A stretch of DNA of 34,980 nucleotides from Planctomycetota bacterium. GTDB taxonomy: Bacteria; Planctomycetota; UBA1135; UBA2386. The notes under the pieces are model-generated. The model ran no database searches and had not been told where the DNA came from. It saw nothing but the letters and a program-made list of their open reading frames with translations. Below are positions 25,612 to 33,205 of the stretch, in pieces. Numbering within the stretch: position 1 is the first letter of the stretch; each line of letters begins with the position of its first letter. The position numbers were made by a program, and so were the translations under genes. Where the stretch lies: the NCBI GenBank assembly GCA_027621295.1, contig JAQCBR010000035.1, positions 1 through 34,980 of the forward strand, given 5' to 3'.

Positions 25612-26652
25612 TCACTTCCGGCCGGACTCGGTCGGCTCTTCGCCGCGAGCGCTGGCTGCGCCGTCTTCCTTCGTCTTGCCGCCGTCCTGGAATGCAGCCG
25701 CCAGGAAACGCAGCGAGTGCGTCAGCGCCTCCTGGGTGAAGCCTGCGCCCCAGGAGTGACCGCCGCCGGGGACGAGGCGCCACTGGTGCGGGATCTTCCG
25801 TTCGTCCAGCACCTCGTGCAGGTTCTCGTTGGTCAGGTGGAAGCCGTAGCGATCCTGGTCGCCGCAGTCGAAGTAGATGCGGAGCCCGTCGAGCTTCTCG
25901 GTCTCGATGCCTGCAGCGAGCGCGAGCACGTTCTCGGCGCGGTAGCGATCTTCGTCGAGGGGCTCGCCGAACACGGAGGAAAGCAGCTGGGAGCCGCGGC
26001 TGCGCAGCCACGGGAACTCCTCCATCAGACGGTCCGGGTCCGACGGCAGGACCGCCGCGGAGTGGACGGCGACGACGCCGAATCTGGAGGGCTCCTTGAG
26101 CGCGATCTTCAGCGCGCCGTAGCCGCCCATGCTGACGCCGGTGATCGCGCGGCCGGCGCGGTCGGTGCGGACCGGGTAGGTCGCGTTCACGTGCGCGAGC
26201 AGGTCCTTCGTGACGAGGTCCTCGTAGGCCGCGTCCTCGACCGCCGCGTTGGTCCAGAACGAACTCCGGTCGCCGTTCGCGCAGACCAGGACGAGAGGCG
26301 GGATCGTGCCGTCGCCGATCATCTGGTCGAGGACCGCGGCGCCGCCGCGCGCCAGGAAGCGGTTGTGGTCCTCGAACATCCCGTGCAGCCAGATGACGAG
26401 CGGGTAGCGCGTGGGCTCGGCGACCTCGCTCTCCTGTGCGGCCTCGATCGCCTTCGGGAGGAAGACTCCGTAGGCCGCCCTGCGACCACCGAGCGCCTCG
26501 CTCTCGAACGAGGCCTCCCGGTAGGTCAGGTGCTCGAGCTTCGGCGGCGGGCCCGAATCCCGGCCGCGGCGCTGGGCCGCGGAGTCCTGGGCGAGTGCCG
26601 CGAACGACAGCAGGGCGAGTCCGAACAGTGGTGCGGGGGAGGAGGCTCGCAT
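25612..26652 (-). CDS. Secreted alpha/beta-hydrolase esterase (esterase D/FrmB-like)
   Basis: The 346-aa protein has an N-terminal signal peptide (about residues 1-26, APLFGLALLSFAALAQDSAA) and an alpha/beta-hydrolase domain. The triad is visible: Ser174 in GVSMGGYG, Asp265 or Asp267 in CGDQDRYGF, His299 in GGGHSWGAG. The oxyanion region is VIWLHGMFEDHNRF. The order and the PLVIWLHG and GDRSSFWTN segments match the putative esterase family that includes esterase D, FrmB and feruloyl/acetyl xylan esterases. It probably hydrolyses acyl or aryl esters outside the cytoplasm. The C-terminal 25 residues are low-complexity and charged. Substrate unknown. Confidence 0.9.
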   Translation of the reverse strand: MRASSPAPLFGLALLSFAALAQDSAAQRRGRDSGPPPKLEHLTYREASFESEALGGRRAAYGVFLPKAIEAAQESEVAEPTRYPLVIWLHGMFEDHNRFLARGGAAVLDQMIGDGTIPPLVLVCANGDRSSFWTNAAVEDAAYEDLVTKDLLAHVNATYPVRTDRAGRAITGVSMGGYGALKIALKEPSRFGVVAVHSAAVLPSDPDRLMEEFPWLRSRGSQLLSSVFGEPLDEDRYRAENVLALAAGIETEKLDGLRIYFDCGDQDRYGFHLTNENLHEVLDERKIPHQWRLVPGGGHSWGAGFTQEALTHSLRFLAAAFQDGGKTKEDGAASARGEEPTESGRK

Positions 26653-26756
26653 GGTTGATCCGATCCACGTGCGCGCCGGGCCGCCGTGGCCCCGCGTGCC
26701 GTCGTGTCCTCGAGGGCCGGGAGTCTAGCGCCGTCCGGCCCGCGCGGGTCGCAGAA

Positions 26757-26789
26757 CCTGCCCGCCGCCCACCCGGGCGGGAGCGCAGG
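26757..26789. terminator. Stem-loop after the secreted beta-rich protein gene
   Basis: CCCGCC (26761-26766) pairs with GGCGGG (26776-26781), and CCTG (26757-26760) with CAGG (26786-26789) across a 4-nt bulge. It lies about 22 nt after the stop of the minus-strand gene at 26811-27800, in the 158-nt gap before the esterase gene. No T-run. The same gap holds TAGACT on the minus strand (26727-26722), a weak -10 for the esterase. Confidence 0.35.
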
Positions 26790-26810
26790 GTTCGCGGCCT
26801 CCGCCCGGAC

Positions 26811-27800
26811 TCACGAATCGTCCGAGCGGACGGCGTTCGTCAGCAGCAGCTCGCTGCCGCCGATCAGCGTCTGGAAGTAGAGCTGGCCGTAGAAGCTGTA
26901 GGTGCCGTACGGGGCGAGCGGCGACGCGATCGTCGCGCGGCCCGACGCGTTGAGCACGCCGGCCGCCGGGATCGTCGGCAGGAACGGGAAGTTCAGGAAC
27001 AGCTCTCCCTCGAAGCGCGGGATCGCGAGCGGGGCGGCGAATCCGAACGGCGCGCCGCCGAGCACCCAGAACATGCGGTTGGCCTTGCTGCGCCCGGCGT
27101 TGATCGTGAAGCCGAGACCCGTTCCCGCCTGGCGGTCGGGATACAGGCCGGAGCGACCTTGGAGCGCCTTCCCGCTCGCGTCGACGATGCCGGCCGCCAT
27201 CATCGTGGGGCCCTGCGTCGTCAGGTGCATCGCGAGCGTGACGTCGACCGGGATCAGGCCGACGAACGGCTCGATGGAGAAGCACACATGGGGTGCGCTC
27301 GGCTTGGCCGGCGCCGTCGAGTGCGGCGCGGCCATCACGCGGATCTGGTCGTTCGGCGCCGCGCTGAACGGCACCTCGAGTCCGAAGTGGAAGTTCTGCG
27401 CCTTCGGGATGCCGTCGAACGGCGTGCCGAGAGCAGCGGTGATGCTGTAGCGGACGGTCTCGGCGGCGTCCGGCGGCAGCCGGAACGAAACCGAGAAGAT
27501 GTTCGCGGTCGTCGCGGCCTGGCGCACGACGAAGGTCAGCAGCTGGGACGTCGCGCCGTTGCCGTCCTCGATCTCGATGTTGAAGCCGGTCATCCGACCG
27601 ACGGCGCCGCTGCCGCTCTCGGACTGGCAGGCGCCGCGGATCGCGTCGGCGTCGACGCGCGTGAGCAGCGTGTTCGGCACGTTGGTCGAACTGCGGAAGG
27701 GGATCTTCCCCTCGGTCTGCGGGACCAGGGAGAAGGGATTGTTCTGCGCGCACAGCGGGATGCAGGTGAGCGCGACGGTGAGGAGCGTGCGGGTGATCAT
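26811..27800 (-). CDS. Secreted beta-rich protein of unknown function
   Basis: The 329-aa protein starts with a signal peptide (MITRTLLTVALTCIPLCAQ, cleavage near residue 19). No enzyme motif is visible. The body is rich in Thr, Ser, Phe and Pro with alternating hydrophobic residues, a beta-sandwich style. The last 110 residues (FGFAAPLAIPRFEGELFLNF ... YGQLYFQTL ... LLLTNAV) match in pattern the tail of the LamG-protease at 5336-7471. Such tails are, as I recall, common in predicted exported proteins of high-GC Planctomycetota, and may be a sorting or surface-attachment module (inference). It diverges from folC. Confidence 0.75.
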   Translation of the reverse strand: MITRTLLTVALTCIPLCAQNNPFSLVPQTEGKIPFRSSTNVPNTLLTRVDADAIRGACQSESGSGAVGRMTGFNIEIEDGNGATSQLLTFVVRQAATTANIFSVSFRLPPDAAETVRYSITAALGTPFDGIPKAQNFHFGLEVPFSAAPNDQIRVMAAPHSTAPAKPSAPHVCFSIEPFVGLIPVDVTLAMHLTTQGPTMMAAGIVDASGKALQGRSGLYPDRQAGTGLGFTINAGRSKANRMFWVLGGAPFGFAAPLAIPRFEGELFLNFPFLPTIPAAGVLNASGRATIASPLAPYGTYSFYGQLYFQTLIGGSELLLTNAVRSDDS

Positions 27801-27823
27801 CAGGGGGAGCCTCTACTCGTGCA

Positions 27824-27872
27824 GTCCGGCGCGAGCCCGAAGACAGGCGTCGTGACTCCTTCTCGTCCGGAC
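27824..27872 (-). promoter_or_regulatory. Inverted repeat in leader of the secreted beta-rich protein
   Basis: GTCCGG (27824-27829) and CGAG (27832-27835) pair with CTCG (27862-27865) and CCGGAC (27867-27872), giving a 10-bp interrupted stem with a 26-nt loop. It ends 23 nt before the gene start on the minus strand, downstream of the candidate promoter, so it would be in the 5' leader. Confidence 0.35.
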
Positions 27873-27884
27873 CACGATCACACC

Positions 27885-27913
27885 ATACTAACGAGTCCTC
27901 GGCGATTGGTGCA
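27885..27913 (-). promoter_or_regulatory. Candidate promoter of the secreted beta-rich protein
   Basis: On the minus strand TAGTAT (27890-27885) is a 4/6 -10 in the most A/T-rich patch of the divergent region. TGCACC 17 nt upstream is a poor -35 (3/6). The leader would run about 77 nt and include the inverted repeat. Weak evidence. Confidence 0.28.
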
Positions 27914-28016
27914 CGTGCCGACCTCCGGGAAGTTCGGTACGATCGGATTTCTTGGGTGCGGTCGAGCGGATGGAGTTGGCCGGTGGACCGCAGTGGATGG
28001 GGCCGATCGCGCGTCC

Positions 28017-28022
28017 TAGGCT
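28017..28022 (+). promoter_or_regulatory. -10-like TAGGCT 9 nt before folC
   Basis: TAGGCT followed by exactly 9 nt and the TTG start of folC. Its spacing equals that of TAGGAT before the gene at 33206 and TACCCT before the gene at 33123. TGGATG 17 nt upstream is a 3/6 -35. If active, the folC transcript would be essentially leaderless, although leaderless TTG starts are unusual. Confidence 0.33.
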
Positions 28023-28031
28023 TCCGCGGGC

Positions 28032-29315
28032 TTGGACGACGCGACCCTCCGACTGCAGGCGCTGCTCGCGCCCCTGACCAACTACGAGCGCACGCGCCCC
28101 GACCAGCCGCGCTTCACGCTCGACACGATGCGCGCGCTCCTCACGCGGCTCGGCGACGAAGCGCGCGGGCCTTGGCGTGCGGTGCAGATCGGCGGCTCGA
28201 AGGGCAAGGGCACCACAGCGGCCTACCTCGAGCAGCTCGCCCTCGCGTCGGGCCTTCGCACCGGCGTGTTCGCATCGCCCCACGTGTCGACGATCCTCGA
28301 ACGCGTCCGACTCGATGGCGCGTTGATCGGAGAGGAGCTGTTCACGGAGTGCTGCCAACGCGTGCTCAGCCGCAGCGACGGCCTCGACCCGAGCCCGAGC
28401 TTCTTCGAGGTGACGACCGCTGCCGCCCTGCTCGCGTTCCGTCGCCACGGCGTCGATCTCGCGATCCTGGAAGTTGGCCTCGGCGGTCGGCTCGACGCGA
28501 CGACGGCCGTGCCCGTCGACGTGGGCGTGCTGACTGGCGTCGAGCTGGAGCACACCGAACTGCTGGGGGACACGGTCGAAGCGATCGCCGCCGAGAAGGC
28601 GTTCGTGTTCCGTGCCGGGGGAGTCGGCTTGCACGCGTGCGCCGGGCCGGCGGCCCGCGTCGCCGAGGTGCACGCGCGTGACGTCGGCTGCCGCGTGCTG
28701 TGCGACGAGCGCGACTTCGGCGCCCTGCGTCTCCTGCGAGAGGATCTGGACGGGGTGCCGTTCGAGGTGACGACGCCGGGCGGCGCGGTGTCGGCGGTCA
28801 CCGTGGCTGGTGATCCGCCGGCACACGAGGACCGTGCGCTCTCCCTCGCGGCCGCCGCCTGGACCTGCGTCGCGCCCGGTCGCCCGCTGCCCGCGCGGAT
28901 CGATAGGCCGACGCTCCCTGGTCGGTTCGAGATCGCGGCGCTCGGCGACGTCCCGCTCGTGCTCGACGGGGCGCACACCGAGGATTCGGCCCGGTGCCTC
29001 GCAGCGGCGCTGCGCGCGCGTTTCCCGGGTCGGGTGCCTGTCTTTCTCGTCGGCTTCGCGAAGGGCAAGCGCTGGAGGGAGGCGCTGACCGCGTTCATGG
29101 ACGGCGCCGGGGAGTTCCTGTGCGCGACGGTTCCCGGAACGGCGAGCGAGGACCCGCAGGAGGTCGCGGAATGGCTCCGTGCCCGTGGGGCCGCGGCCAA
29201 CGCGCTCGGACCGGCCGACGACCCGCGCTCTGCGCTCCACGCCGCGGGCTCCGCAGCCGGGGCGGTCCTGGTCGTGACCGGGTCGTTCTACCTGGTCGGC
29301 TCCCTGCGTCCCTGA
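28032..29315 (+). CDS. folC: Folylpolyglutamate / dihydrofolate synthase
   Basis: The 427-aa Mur-ligase-fold enzyme adds glutamate to folates (and in bacteria usually also to dihydropteroate), using ATP. The P-loop IGGSKGKGTT is at about residues 52-62, the usual distance from the N-terminus, which supports the TTG start at 28032. Other family marks: FASPHVSTILERVRLDG, DLAILEVGLGGRLDATTAV (metal and carbamylated-Lys region follows), TGVELEHTELLGDTVEAIA, AEKAFVFR, LPGRFEI and LDGAHTEDSA near the C-terminal domain. accD, often next to folC in proteobacteria, is not here. A 211-nt leader with several hairpins separates it from the next gene. Confidence 0.93.
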   Translation: MDDATLRLQALLAPLTNYERTRPDQPRFTLDTMRALLTRLGDEARGPWRAVQIGGSKGKGTTAAYLEQLALASGLRTGVFASPHVSTILERVRLDGALIGEELFTECCQRVLSRSDGLDPSPSFFEVTTAAALLAFRRHGVDLAILEVGLGGRLDATTAVPVDVGVLTGVELEHTELLGDTVEAIAAEKAFVFRAGGVGLHACAGPAARVAEVHARDVGCRVLCDERDFGALRLLREDLDGVPFEVTTPGGAVSAVTVAGDPPAHEDRALSLAAAAWTCVAPGRPLPARIDRPTLPGRFEIAALGDVPLVLDGAHTEDSARCLAAALRARFPGRVPVFLVGFAKGKRWREALTAFMDGAGEFLCATVPGTASEDPQEVAEWLRARGAAANALGPADDPRSALHAAGSAAGAVLVVTGSFYLVGSLRP

Positions 29316-29423
29316 ACGGGGCATCGGAGGCCTCGGCGGGGCTCACGTTCGAGTGCCGATCTGCCGATGGAACCCGCTGTGGCGTTGGACCGCGTTCCCC
29401 GCGAGACGTCGGCCACCGCGCGG

Positions 29424-29476
29424 CCGGCGTCGGTCTGTCCCCGATCCGGGCGGTGTCGGTCGGCGACCGACGCCGG
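29424..29476 (+). promoter_or_regulatory. Mutually exclusive hairpins before the 181-aa gene
   Basis: The right arm GACCGACGCCGG (29465-29476) is a perfect 12-bp complement of CCGGCGTCGGTC (29424-29435). Its first 11 bases also pair with CGGTGTCGGTC (29451-29461) around a 3-nt GGC loop, with one G-T pair. Only one stem can form at a time. The element lies 51 nt before the ATG at 29527 in a 211-nt leader without any gene. Competing arms are typical of attenuators and riboswitch expression platforms, but repeats in GC-rich DNA can mimic them. No known riboswitch core was recognised. Confidence 0.5.
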
Positions 29477-29498
29477 TCGCGCGAGCCCATCCTGATCA

Positions 29499-29512
29499 GC
29501 CGGAGAACCGGC
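29499..29512 (+). promoter_or_regulatory. Short tetraloop hairpin at the 181-aa gene start
   Basis: GCCGG (29499-29503), loop AGAA, CCGGC (29508-29512), 14 nt before the ATG. It follows the competing hairpins directly and would sit where a ribosome binding site is expected; no Shine-Dalgarno is seen outside it. Confidence 0.35.
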
Positions 29513-29526
29513 AGAGCGACGCAACG

Positions 29527-30072
29527 ATGCAGAACCAACCCCAGGGTGAGGGATCGGGAGCCGGGATTTCCTCGGCGATGGTCGAGGACGTGTTCCTGAC
29601 CGATGCCTTCCTGATCAAGGGACGACTGCAGGGCAAGTACCAGCGGCTCGCGCGCATGCTCGAGGACGTCGAGCGGCAGTTCCTGACCATCGAGGACGCG
29701 GTGATGGTCTCGCTCCGGTCGAACGACGTGGTGCGGACCCCGCGTGTCCAGGTCAACGTCCGCGAGATCATCCTCGCGCACGAACTCGTCGACATGGCGG
29801 GAGACGCCGCCTACCGGAACATGGCGTCGGACGACAAGAACACCCGCATCCGTGCGTTCTACTCCGGCCACATCCAGCTCGAGGTCGCGGGGCGGATCTC
29901 GCCGCGTGCCTACGAGCCGACGCGCGGTCAGGGCCGCCGCTTCTTCGTGATGCAGGAGCCGGTGATCCGGGGCCTCGACCTCGAGTCCTCCGACGAGCTC
30001 AAGCTGCTCCGCTCGTTGCCCTACGCCATCGTCCAGAAGGAACGGCTCAGCTACCTGTACGACTTCAGCTGA
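29527..30072 (+). CDS. Hypothetical protein, 181 aa
   Basis: I do not recognise this protein. It is soluble with no signal peptide or membrane segment. The first 17 residues are Gly/Ser-rich linker-like. The core begins VFLTDAFLIKGRLQGKYQRL and continues MLEDVERQFLTIEDAVMVSL, then VQVNVREIILAHELVDMAGD: short strands and a helix with the rhythm of a small beta-barrel. A second, smaller half follows (IQLEVAGRISPRAYEP, then RRFFVMQEPVIRGLD). The start ATG 29527 is chosen because upstream sequence in this frame is Arg/Pro-rich and non-coding in style. Its long structured leader suggests regulation after transcription. It precedes aguA by 79 nt but has a separate candidate promoter between. Confidence 0.75.
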   Translation: MQNQPQGEGSGAGISSAMVEDVFLTDAFLIKGRLQGKYQRLARMLEDVERQFLTIEDAVMVSLRSNDVVRTPRVQVNVREIILAHELVDMAGDAAYRNMASDDKNTRIRAFYSGHIQLEVAGRISPRAYEPTRGQGRRFFVMQEPVIRGLDLESSDELKLLRSLPYAIVQKERLSYLYDFS

Positions 30073-30090
30073 TCGGCCCCGACGGGCTGT

Positions 30091-30118
30091 GTGACAGGTG
30101 GGAGCCGGCGAGTAGATT
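30091..30118 (+). promoter_or_regulatory. Candidate aguAB promoter
   Basis: GTGACA (30091-30096, 5/6 to the -35) and TAGATT (30113-30118, 4/6 to the -10) are separated by 16 nt, the best sigma-70-like pair in the window. The -10 ends 33 nt before the aguA ATG, giving a normal short leader. Confidence 0.5.
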
Positions 30119-30151
30119 CGCCGGCTTCGTTCGTTACCGCCCGATCCCGAA

Positions 30152-31177
30152 ATGCCGCGCCGACAGCCTGCCGAGTGGGAACAGCACTCCGCCGTGGTCA
30201 CCGCATGGCCGTCCGCGGCCGACCTCTGGGAGGAGAACCTCGAGCCTGCGCGCGCCGAGGTCGCGGGCCTGGTCCGCGCGATCGCGGACGGTGGCCGTGG
30301 CGAGCGGGTGATCCTCCTCGTCGCCACCGACGAGGCGCGGCGTTCGGCGGAGGCCGCAGGCCTGGGGCCCGGCGTCGAACTCGTGTCGATGCCGTTCGGC
30401 GACATCTGGCTCCGGGACACCGGGCCACTGGTGGTCGTCGACGAGGCTGGAGCTGCCGGCGCGGTCGGCTTCCGGTTCAACGGCTGGGGTGGCAAGTACG
30501 TGCTGGAGCACGACGCCGAGGTCGCGGGGCGGGTCGCAGCCCTGGTCGGCCTGGAGATCGTTCGCGCGGACTGGGTGCTGGAGGGAGGAGCCATCGACGT
30601 CGACGGCACCGGCATCGCGCTGACGACCGAGGAGTGCCTGCTCCACGAGAACCGCAACCCGGGCCTGTCGCGCGCAGAGGTCGAGGCGCGGCTCGCGGAG
30701 GACCTCGGCCTCGATCGCATCGTCTGGCTCGGGGACGGTCTGCAGAACGACCACACGGACGGGCACGTCGACAATCTCGCGCGCTTCGTCGGTCCGGGCC
30801 GCGTCGTGGTGCCGGTCGCCGAGGAGGCCGACGACCCGAACGCGGAGGCGTTCGACGACGCGGCATCGCGGGCGGAGGCTGCCGGCCTCGAGGTCGTGCG
30901 GATTCCGTCGCCGGGCCGCGTCGAGCGTGACGGCGTGGTCGTGCCGGCGAGCTACATGAACTTCTACATCGCGAACACCGCGGTGGTCGTGCCCCAGTAC
31001 GCGTCGCGCCAGGACGCCGAGGCCGTCGCGGCGATCGGCGCGCTGTTCCCCGGCAGGCGTGCGGTCGGCGTGTCGTCCGCCAGCCTGCTCTCCGGCGGCG
31101 GCTCGTTCCACTGCATCACCCAGCAGATCCCCGCGGCCACTGCGGGCTCCTCCGACACGAGGCAAGTCGAACCATGA
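30152..31177 (+). CDS. aguA: Agmatine deiminase
   Basis: The 341-aa protein converts agmatine to N-carbamoylputrescine and ammonia. It belongs to the guanidine-modifying pentein fold. Family marks: [20 protein letters not shown] at the start, [10 protein letters not shown] (substrate-binding Asp), [37 protein letters not shown] (catalytic His and Asp) and [13 protein letters not shown] with nucleophile Cys321. Length is typical (about 340-370). The aguB start overlaps its stop (ATGA). Together they make putrescine from agmatine without urea; an arginine decarboxylase is not in the window. Confidence 0.95.
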   Translation: MPRRQPAEWEQHSAVVTAWPSAADLWEENLEPARAEVAGLVRAIADGGRGERVILLVATDEARRSAEAAGLGPGVELVSMPFGDIWLRDTGPLVVVDEAGAAGAVGFRFNGWGGKYVLEHDAEVAGRVAALVGLEIVRADWVLEGGAIDVDGTGIALTTEECLLHENRNPGLSRAEVEARLAEDLGLDRIVWLGDGLQNDHTDGHVDNLARFVGPGRVVVPVAEEADDPNAEAFDDAASRAEAAGLEVVRIPSPGRVERDGVVVPASYMNFYIANTAVVVPQYASRQDAEAVAAIGALFPGRRAVGVSSASLLSGGGSFHCITQQIPAATAGSSDTRQVEP

Positions 31178-32022
31178 CCAAGGTCACCGTCGCCGCGCTG
31201 CAGCTGGCGTTCTCCGACGAGGTCGAGCAGAACATCGCGGCGGTCACCGAGCTCGTCCGCGAAGCTGCGTCGCGCGGCGCGGAGATCGTGCTGCCGCCCG
31301 AGCTCTTCGAGGGCCACTACTTCTGTCAGGTCGAGGACGAAGGGCGATTCTCGCGCGCGAAGTCCGCCGGCGAGCACCCGGCGGTCCTCGCGATGCAGCG
31401 GCTGGCCGCGGAGCTCCGCGTCACCATCCCGACGAGCTTCTTCGAGCTCGACGGACCGCACCACTACAACAGCCTCGCGATGATCGGCCCGGACGGCGCG
31501 GTCCAGGGCGTCTACCGCAAGAGCCACATCCCGGACGGCCCGGGCTACGAGGAGAAGTTCTACTTCCGGCCGGGGAACACCGGTTTCCGCGTCTGGGACA
31601 CGCCCGCCGCGCGCGTCGGCGTCGGCATCTGCTGGGACCAGTGGTATCCGGAGACCGCGCGCATCCTGATGCTGATGGGCGCGGACCTGCTGTTCTTCCC
31701 GACCGCGATCGGCAACGAACCACACGATCCTACGCTCGACACGAGCCGCATGTGGCGGCGCGCGATGATCGGCCACTCGGTGTCGAACGTGGTCCCCGTG
31801 ATCGCCGCGAACCGGATCGGCACCGAGAACGGGCAGACGTTCTACGGCCACAGCTTCCTCGCCGACGAGCGGGGCGACCTGGTCGCGGAGTTCGGCGCGG
31901 ACGAGACCGGCGTGTTGGTCGGCACCTTCGACCTCGACGTCGTGCGCCGGCACCGCGCGGCGTTCGGGTTCTTCCGCGACCGACGGCCGGATCTCTACGG
32001 TCGGATCGCCGTGGACCAGTGA
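31174..32022 (+). CDS. aguB: N-carbamoylputrescine amidase
   Basis: The 282-aa nitrilase-superfamily enzyme has the complete catalytic triad: Glu43 in [11 protein letters not shown], Lys116 in [12 protein letters not shown] and Cys153 in [12 protein letters not shown]. The EGHYFCQ and GFYEKFYF-like surroundings match the carbamoylputrescine amidase subgroup, and the partner gene aguA makes the substrate determination strong. Product: putrescine, CO2 and ammonia. It overlaps aguA by 4 nt and converges on the DUF2752 gene 22 nt on. Confidence 0.95.
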   Translation: MTKVTVAALQLAFSDEVEQNIAAVTELVREAASRGAEIVLPPELFEGHYFCQVEDEGRFSRAKSAGEHPAVLAMQRLAAELRVTIPTSFFELDGPHHYNSLAMIGPDGAVQGVYRKSHIPDGPGYEEKFYFRPGNTGFRVWDTPAARVGVGICWDQWYPETARILMLMGADLLFFPTAIGNEPHDPTLDTSRMWRRAMIGHSVSNVVPVIAANRIGTENGQTFYGHSFLADERGDLVAEFGADETGVLVGTFDLDVVRRHRAAFGFFRDRRPDLYGRIAVDQ

Positions 32023-32024
32023 CC

Positions 32025-32044
32025 TCCGGCTCCGTGACCCCGGA
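32025..32044. terminator. Short hairpin between aguB and the DUF2752 gene
   Basis: TCCGG (32025-32029) and CCGGA (32040-32044) form a perfect 5-bp stem with a 10-nt loop in the 22-nt space between convergent stops. Short, and easily due to chance. Confidence 0.22.
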
Positions 32045-32494
32045 TCAGGGGCGCGGCCACGTCATCCAGACGTAGCCCCAGGACACGAACCCGAGCACGA
32101 GCGCCACGCGGAGCAGGAGTCCGTACGGCGCCGTCGCGACGCGTGCGACGAAGCTCTCGCCGCGCACCAGGCACAGCAGCGCGGCACCCGCCGCGTAGAG
32201 ACCGAGCCCGGCGAGGAAGGTCCCGAACGGCTGCGTCGCGATCGCCTGGAGGGGTTCCAGGTGAACGAGGTGCGTCGCCGCCGTGGTCACGCCGCAGGTC
32301 GGACAGGGCATTTCGTAGAGGGTCGGCCACGAGCAGGGCGACATGCCGAGCTGCTCGTGCGTGCCGTGCCCTCGACCGTCGGGAGCGACGCGGCCGAGGA
32401 TCACGACGAAGAACGCGGCGAGTCCGACGAGCAGGACCGAGGCCAGCCGATCGACGATCGCTCCCGCCGGCGATTCCCCGACCGGCAGTCTCAA
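32045..32494 (-). CDS. DUF2752 membrane protein
   Basis: The 149-aa protein carries the DUF2752 signature MPCPTCGVTTA (about residues 55-66) after SPCSWPTLYE. Three hydrophobic helices are visible: about 15-31 near the N-terminus, about 82-100 (FLAGLGLYAAGAALLCLV) and about 113-140. The function of the family is unknown; the two Cys residues may bind metal or form a redox pair. The start is TTG 32494, overlapping the stop of the upstream metallo-beta-lactamase-fold gene (TTGA), with GGAG 7 nt before it. So the two are translationally coupled. Confidence 0.85.
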   Translation of the reverse strand: MRLPVGESPAGAIVDRLASVLLVGLAAFFVVILGRVAPDGRGHGTHEQLGMSPCSWPTLYEMPCPTCGVTTAATHLVHLEPLQAIATQPFGTFLAGLGLYAAGAALLCLVRGESFVARVATAPYGLLLRVALVLGFVSWGYVWMTWPRP

Positions 32495-33123
32495 CGGTTC
32501 GCTCCGAGGTCTCTGAGGAACTCCAGGAACGCGGAGCGGGCTCCGGTCCAGAGGCTGTCGCCGTCGCCCAGCAGGACCGCGTGCTGGTTGATGTCCCTCA
32601 GCGCGAGCACGTCGCGGACCGCCTGCGCTCGGTCGGTCAGCTTCGCGTCGGGCAGCAGCATCAGTCTGCCGGACACGTGGCTCCGCACGATGTCCCCGAA
32701 GACCAGGGCGCGCAGCGGCTCCAGATAGAGAACGGCTTCGGCCGGCGTCTTGCCGCCGCGGACCCAGCGCACGTCGACCTCGACATCCAGGCCGTCCGGA
32801 AGGTCCGAGCGCCCCTCGTAGAACGCGTCGACCTCTCGGGCGCGGTCGCCGAGCGCGTCGCGATCTCCGGCCGGGGCCAGGACGCGCGCGCCGAGCGCCG
32901 AACGGATGTCTGACGCGGCACGCCAGTGGTCGGCGTTGGTCAGGAGGATCGAGGTGACGCCGCCGCGGGCTGCGATGAACTCCTGCTGCGCGTCGCTGAG
33001 CGGCAGGGGGTCGATCAGGACCCCGCCCGCAGGCCTCGCCCAGAAGAACGAGGAGAAGTCGATGCGGCGGTCGGGCTGCCACGCGCTGTAGGCGAAGAGC
33101 CCGTCGAGGAGGGTGTCCTTCAT
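32491..33123 (-). CDS. Degenerate metallo-beta-lactamase-fold protein
   Basis: The 210-aa protein follows the MBL plan: FSSFFWARPAGGVLIDPLPL (first strands), then ILLTNADHWRAASDI where HxHxDH is expected, RVLAPAGDRDAL and LEPLRALVFGDIV. Only the final Asp-His of the metal motif (ADH) remains; the first His pair is LTN. I recall a group of small MBL relatives with the same TNxDHxR pattern, so this is probably a defined non-classical branch and not a damaged gene. Metal binding and hydrolase activity are uncertain. It is coupled to the DUF2752 gene and diverges from the membrane-protein gene at 33206. Confidence 0.78.
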   Translation of the reverse strand: MKDTLLDGLFAYSAWQPDRRIDFSSFFWARPAGGVLIDPLPLSDAQQEFIAARGGVTSILLTNADHWRAASDIRSALGARVLAPAGDRDALGDRAREVDAFYEGRSDLPDGLDVEVDVRWVRGGKTPAEAVLYLEPLRALVFGDIVRSHVSGRLMLLPDAKLTDRAQAVRDVLALRDINQHAVLLGDGDSLWTGARSAFLEFLRDLGANR

Positions 33124-33132
33124 GGAGGGGGC

Positions 33133-33138
33133 AGGGTA
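33133..33138 (-). promoter_or_regulatory. -10-like TACCCT 9 nt before the MBL-fold gene
   Basis: Minus-strand TACCCT is separated from the ATG at 33123 by exactly 9 nt. Only 3/6 to the consensus -10 but of the TANNNT form. The 9-nt spacer is C-rich (GCCCCCTCC), with no Shine-Dalgarno, which fits a leaderless start. Confidence 0.3.
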
Positions 33139-33175
33139 GCTGGTCCTGGGTGCCGGTCCATCGGCAGTCGGATCG

Positions 33176-33196
33176 GTCGGGTCTCCCGACTAGGAT
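33176..33196 (+). promoter_or_regulatory. Palindrome abutting a -10-like TAGGAT before gene 33206
   Basis: GTCGGG (33176-33181), TCT, CCCGAC (33185-33190) is a perfect palindrome touching TAGGAT (33191-33196). That hexamer is 9 nt before the GTG start, so transcription would begin at or next to the start codon and the palindrome would lie in the promoter spacer, an operator position. No clear -35. The rest of the 82-nt divergent region shows nothing else. Confidence 0.4.
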
Positions 33197-33205
33197 CGAA
33201 CTGCC

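Noticed and set aside
32491..33123. MBL-fold gene as a pseudogene because HxHxDH is broken
   Set aside because: The frame is intact, it is coupled to DUF2752 and the TNxDHxR pattern recurs in related small proteins as I recall, so it is more likely a divergent branch.
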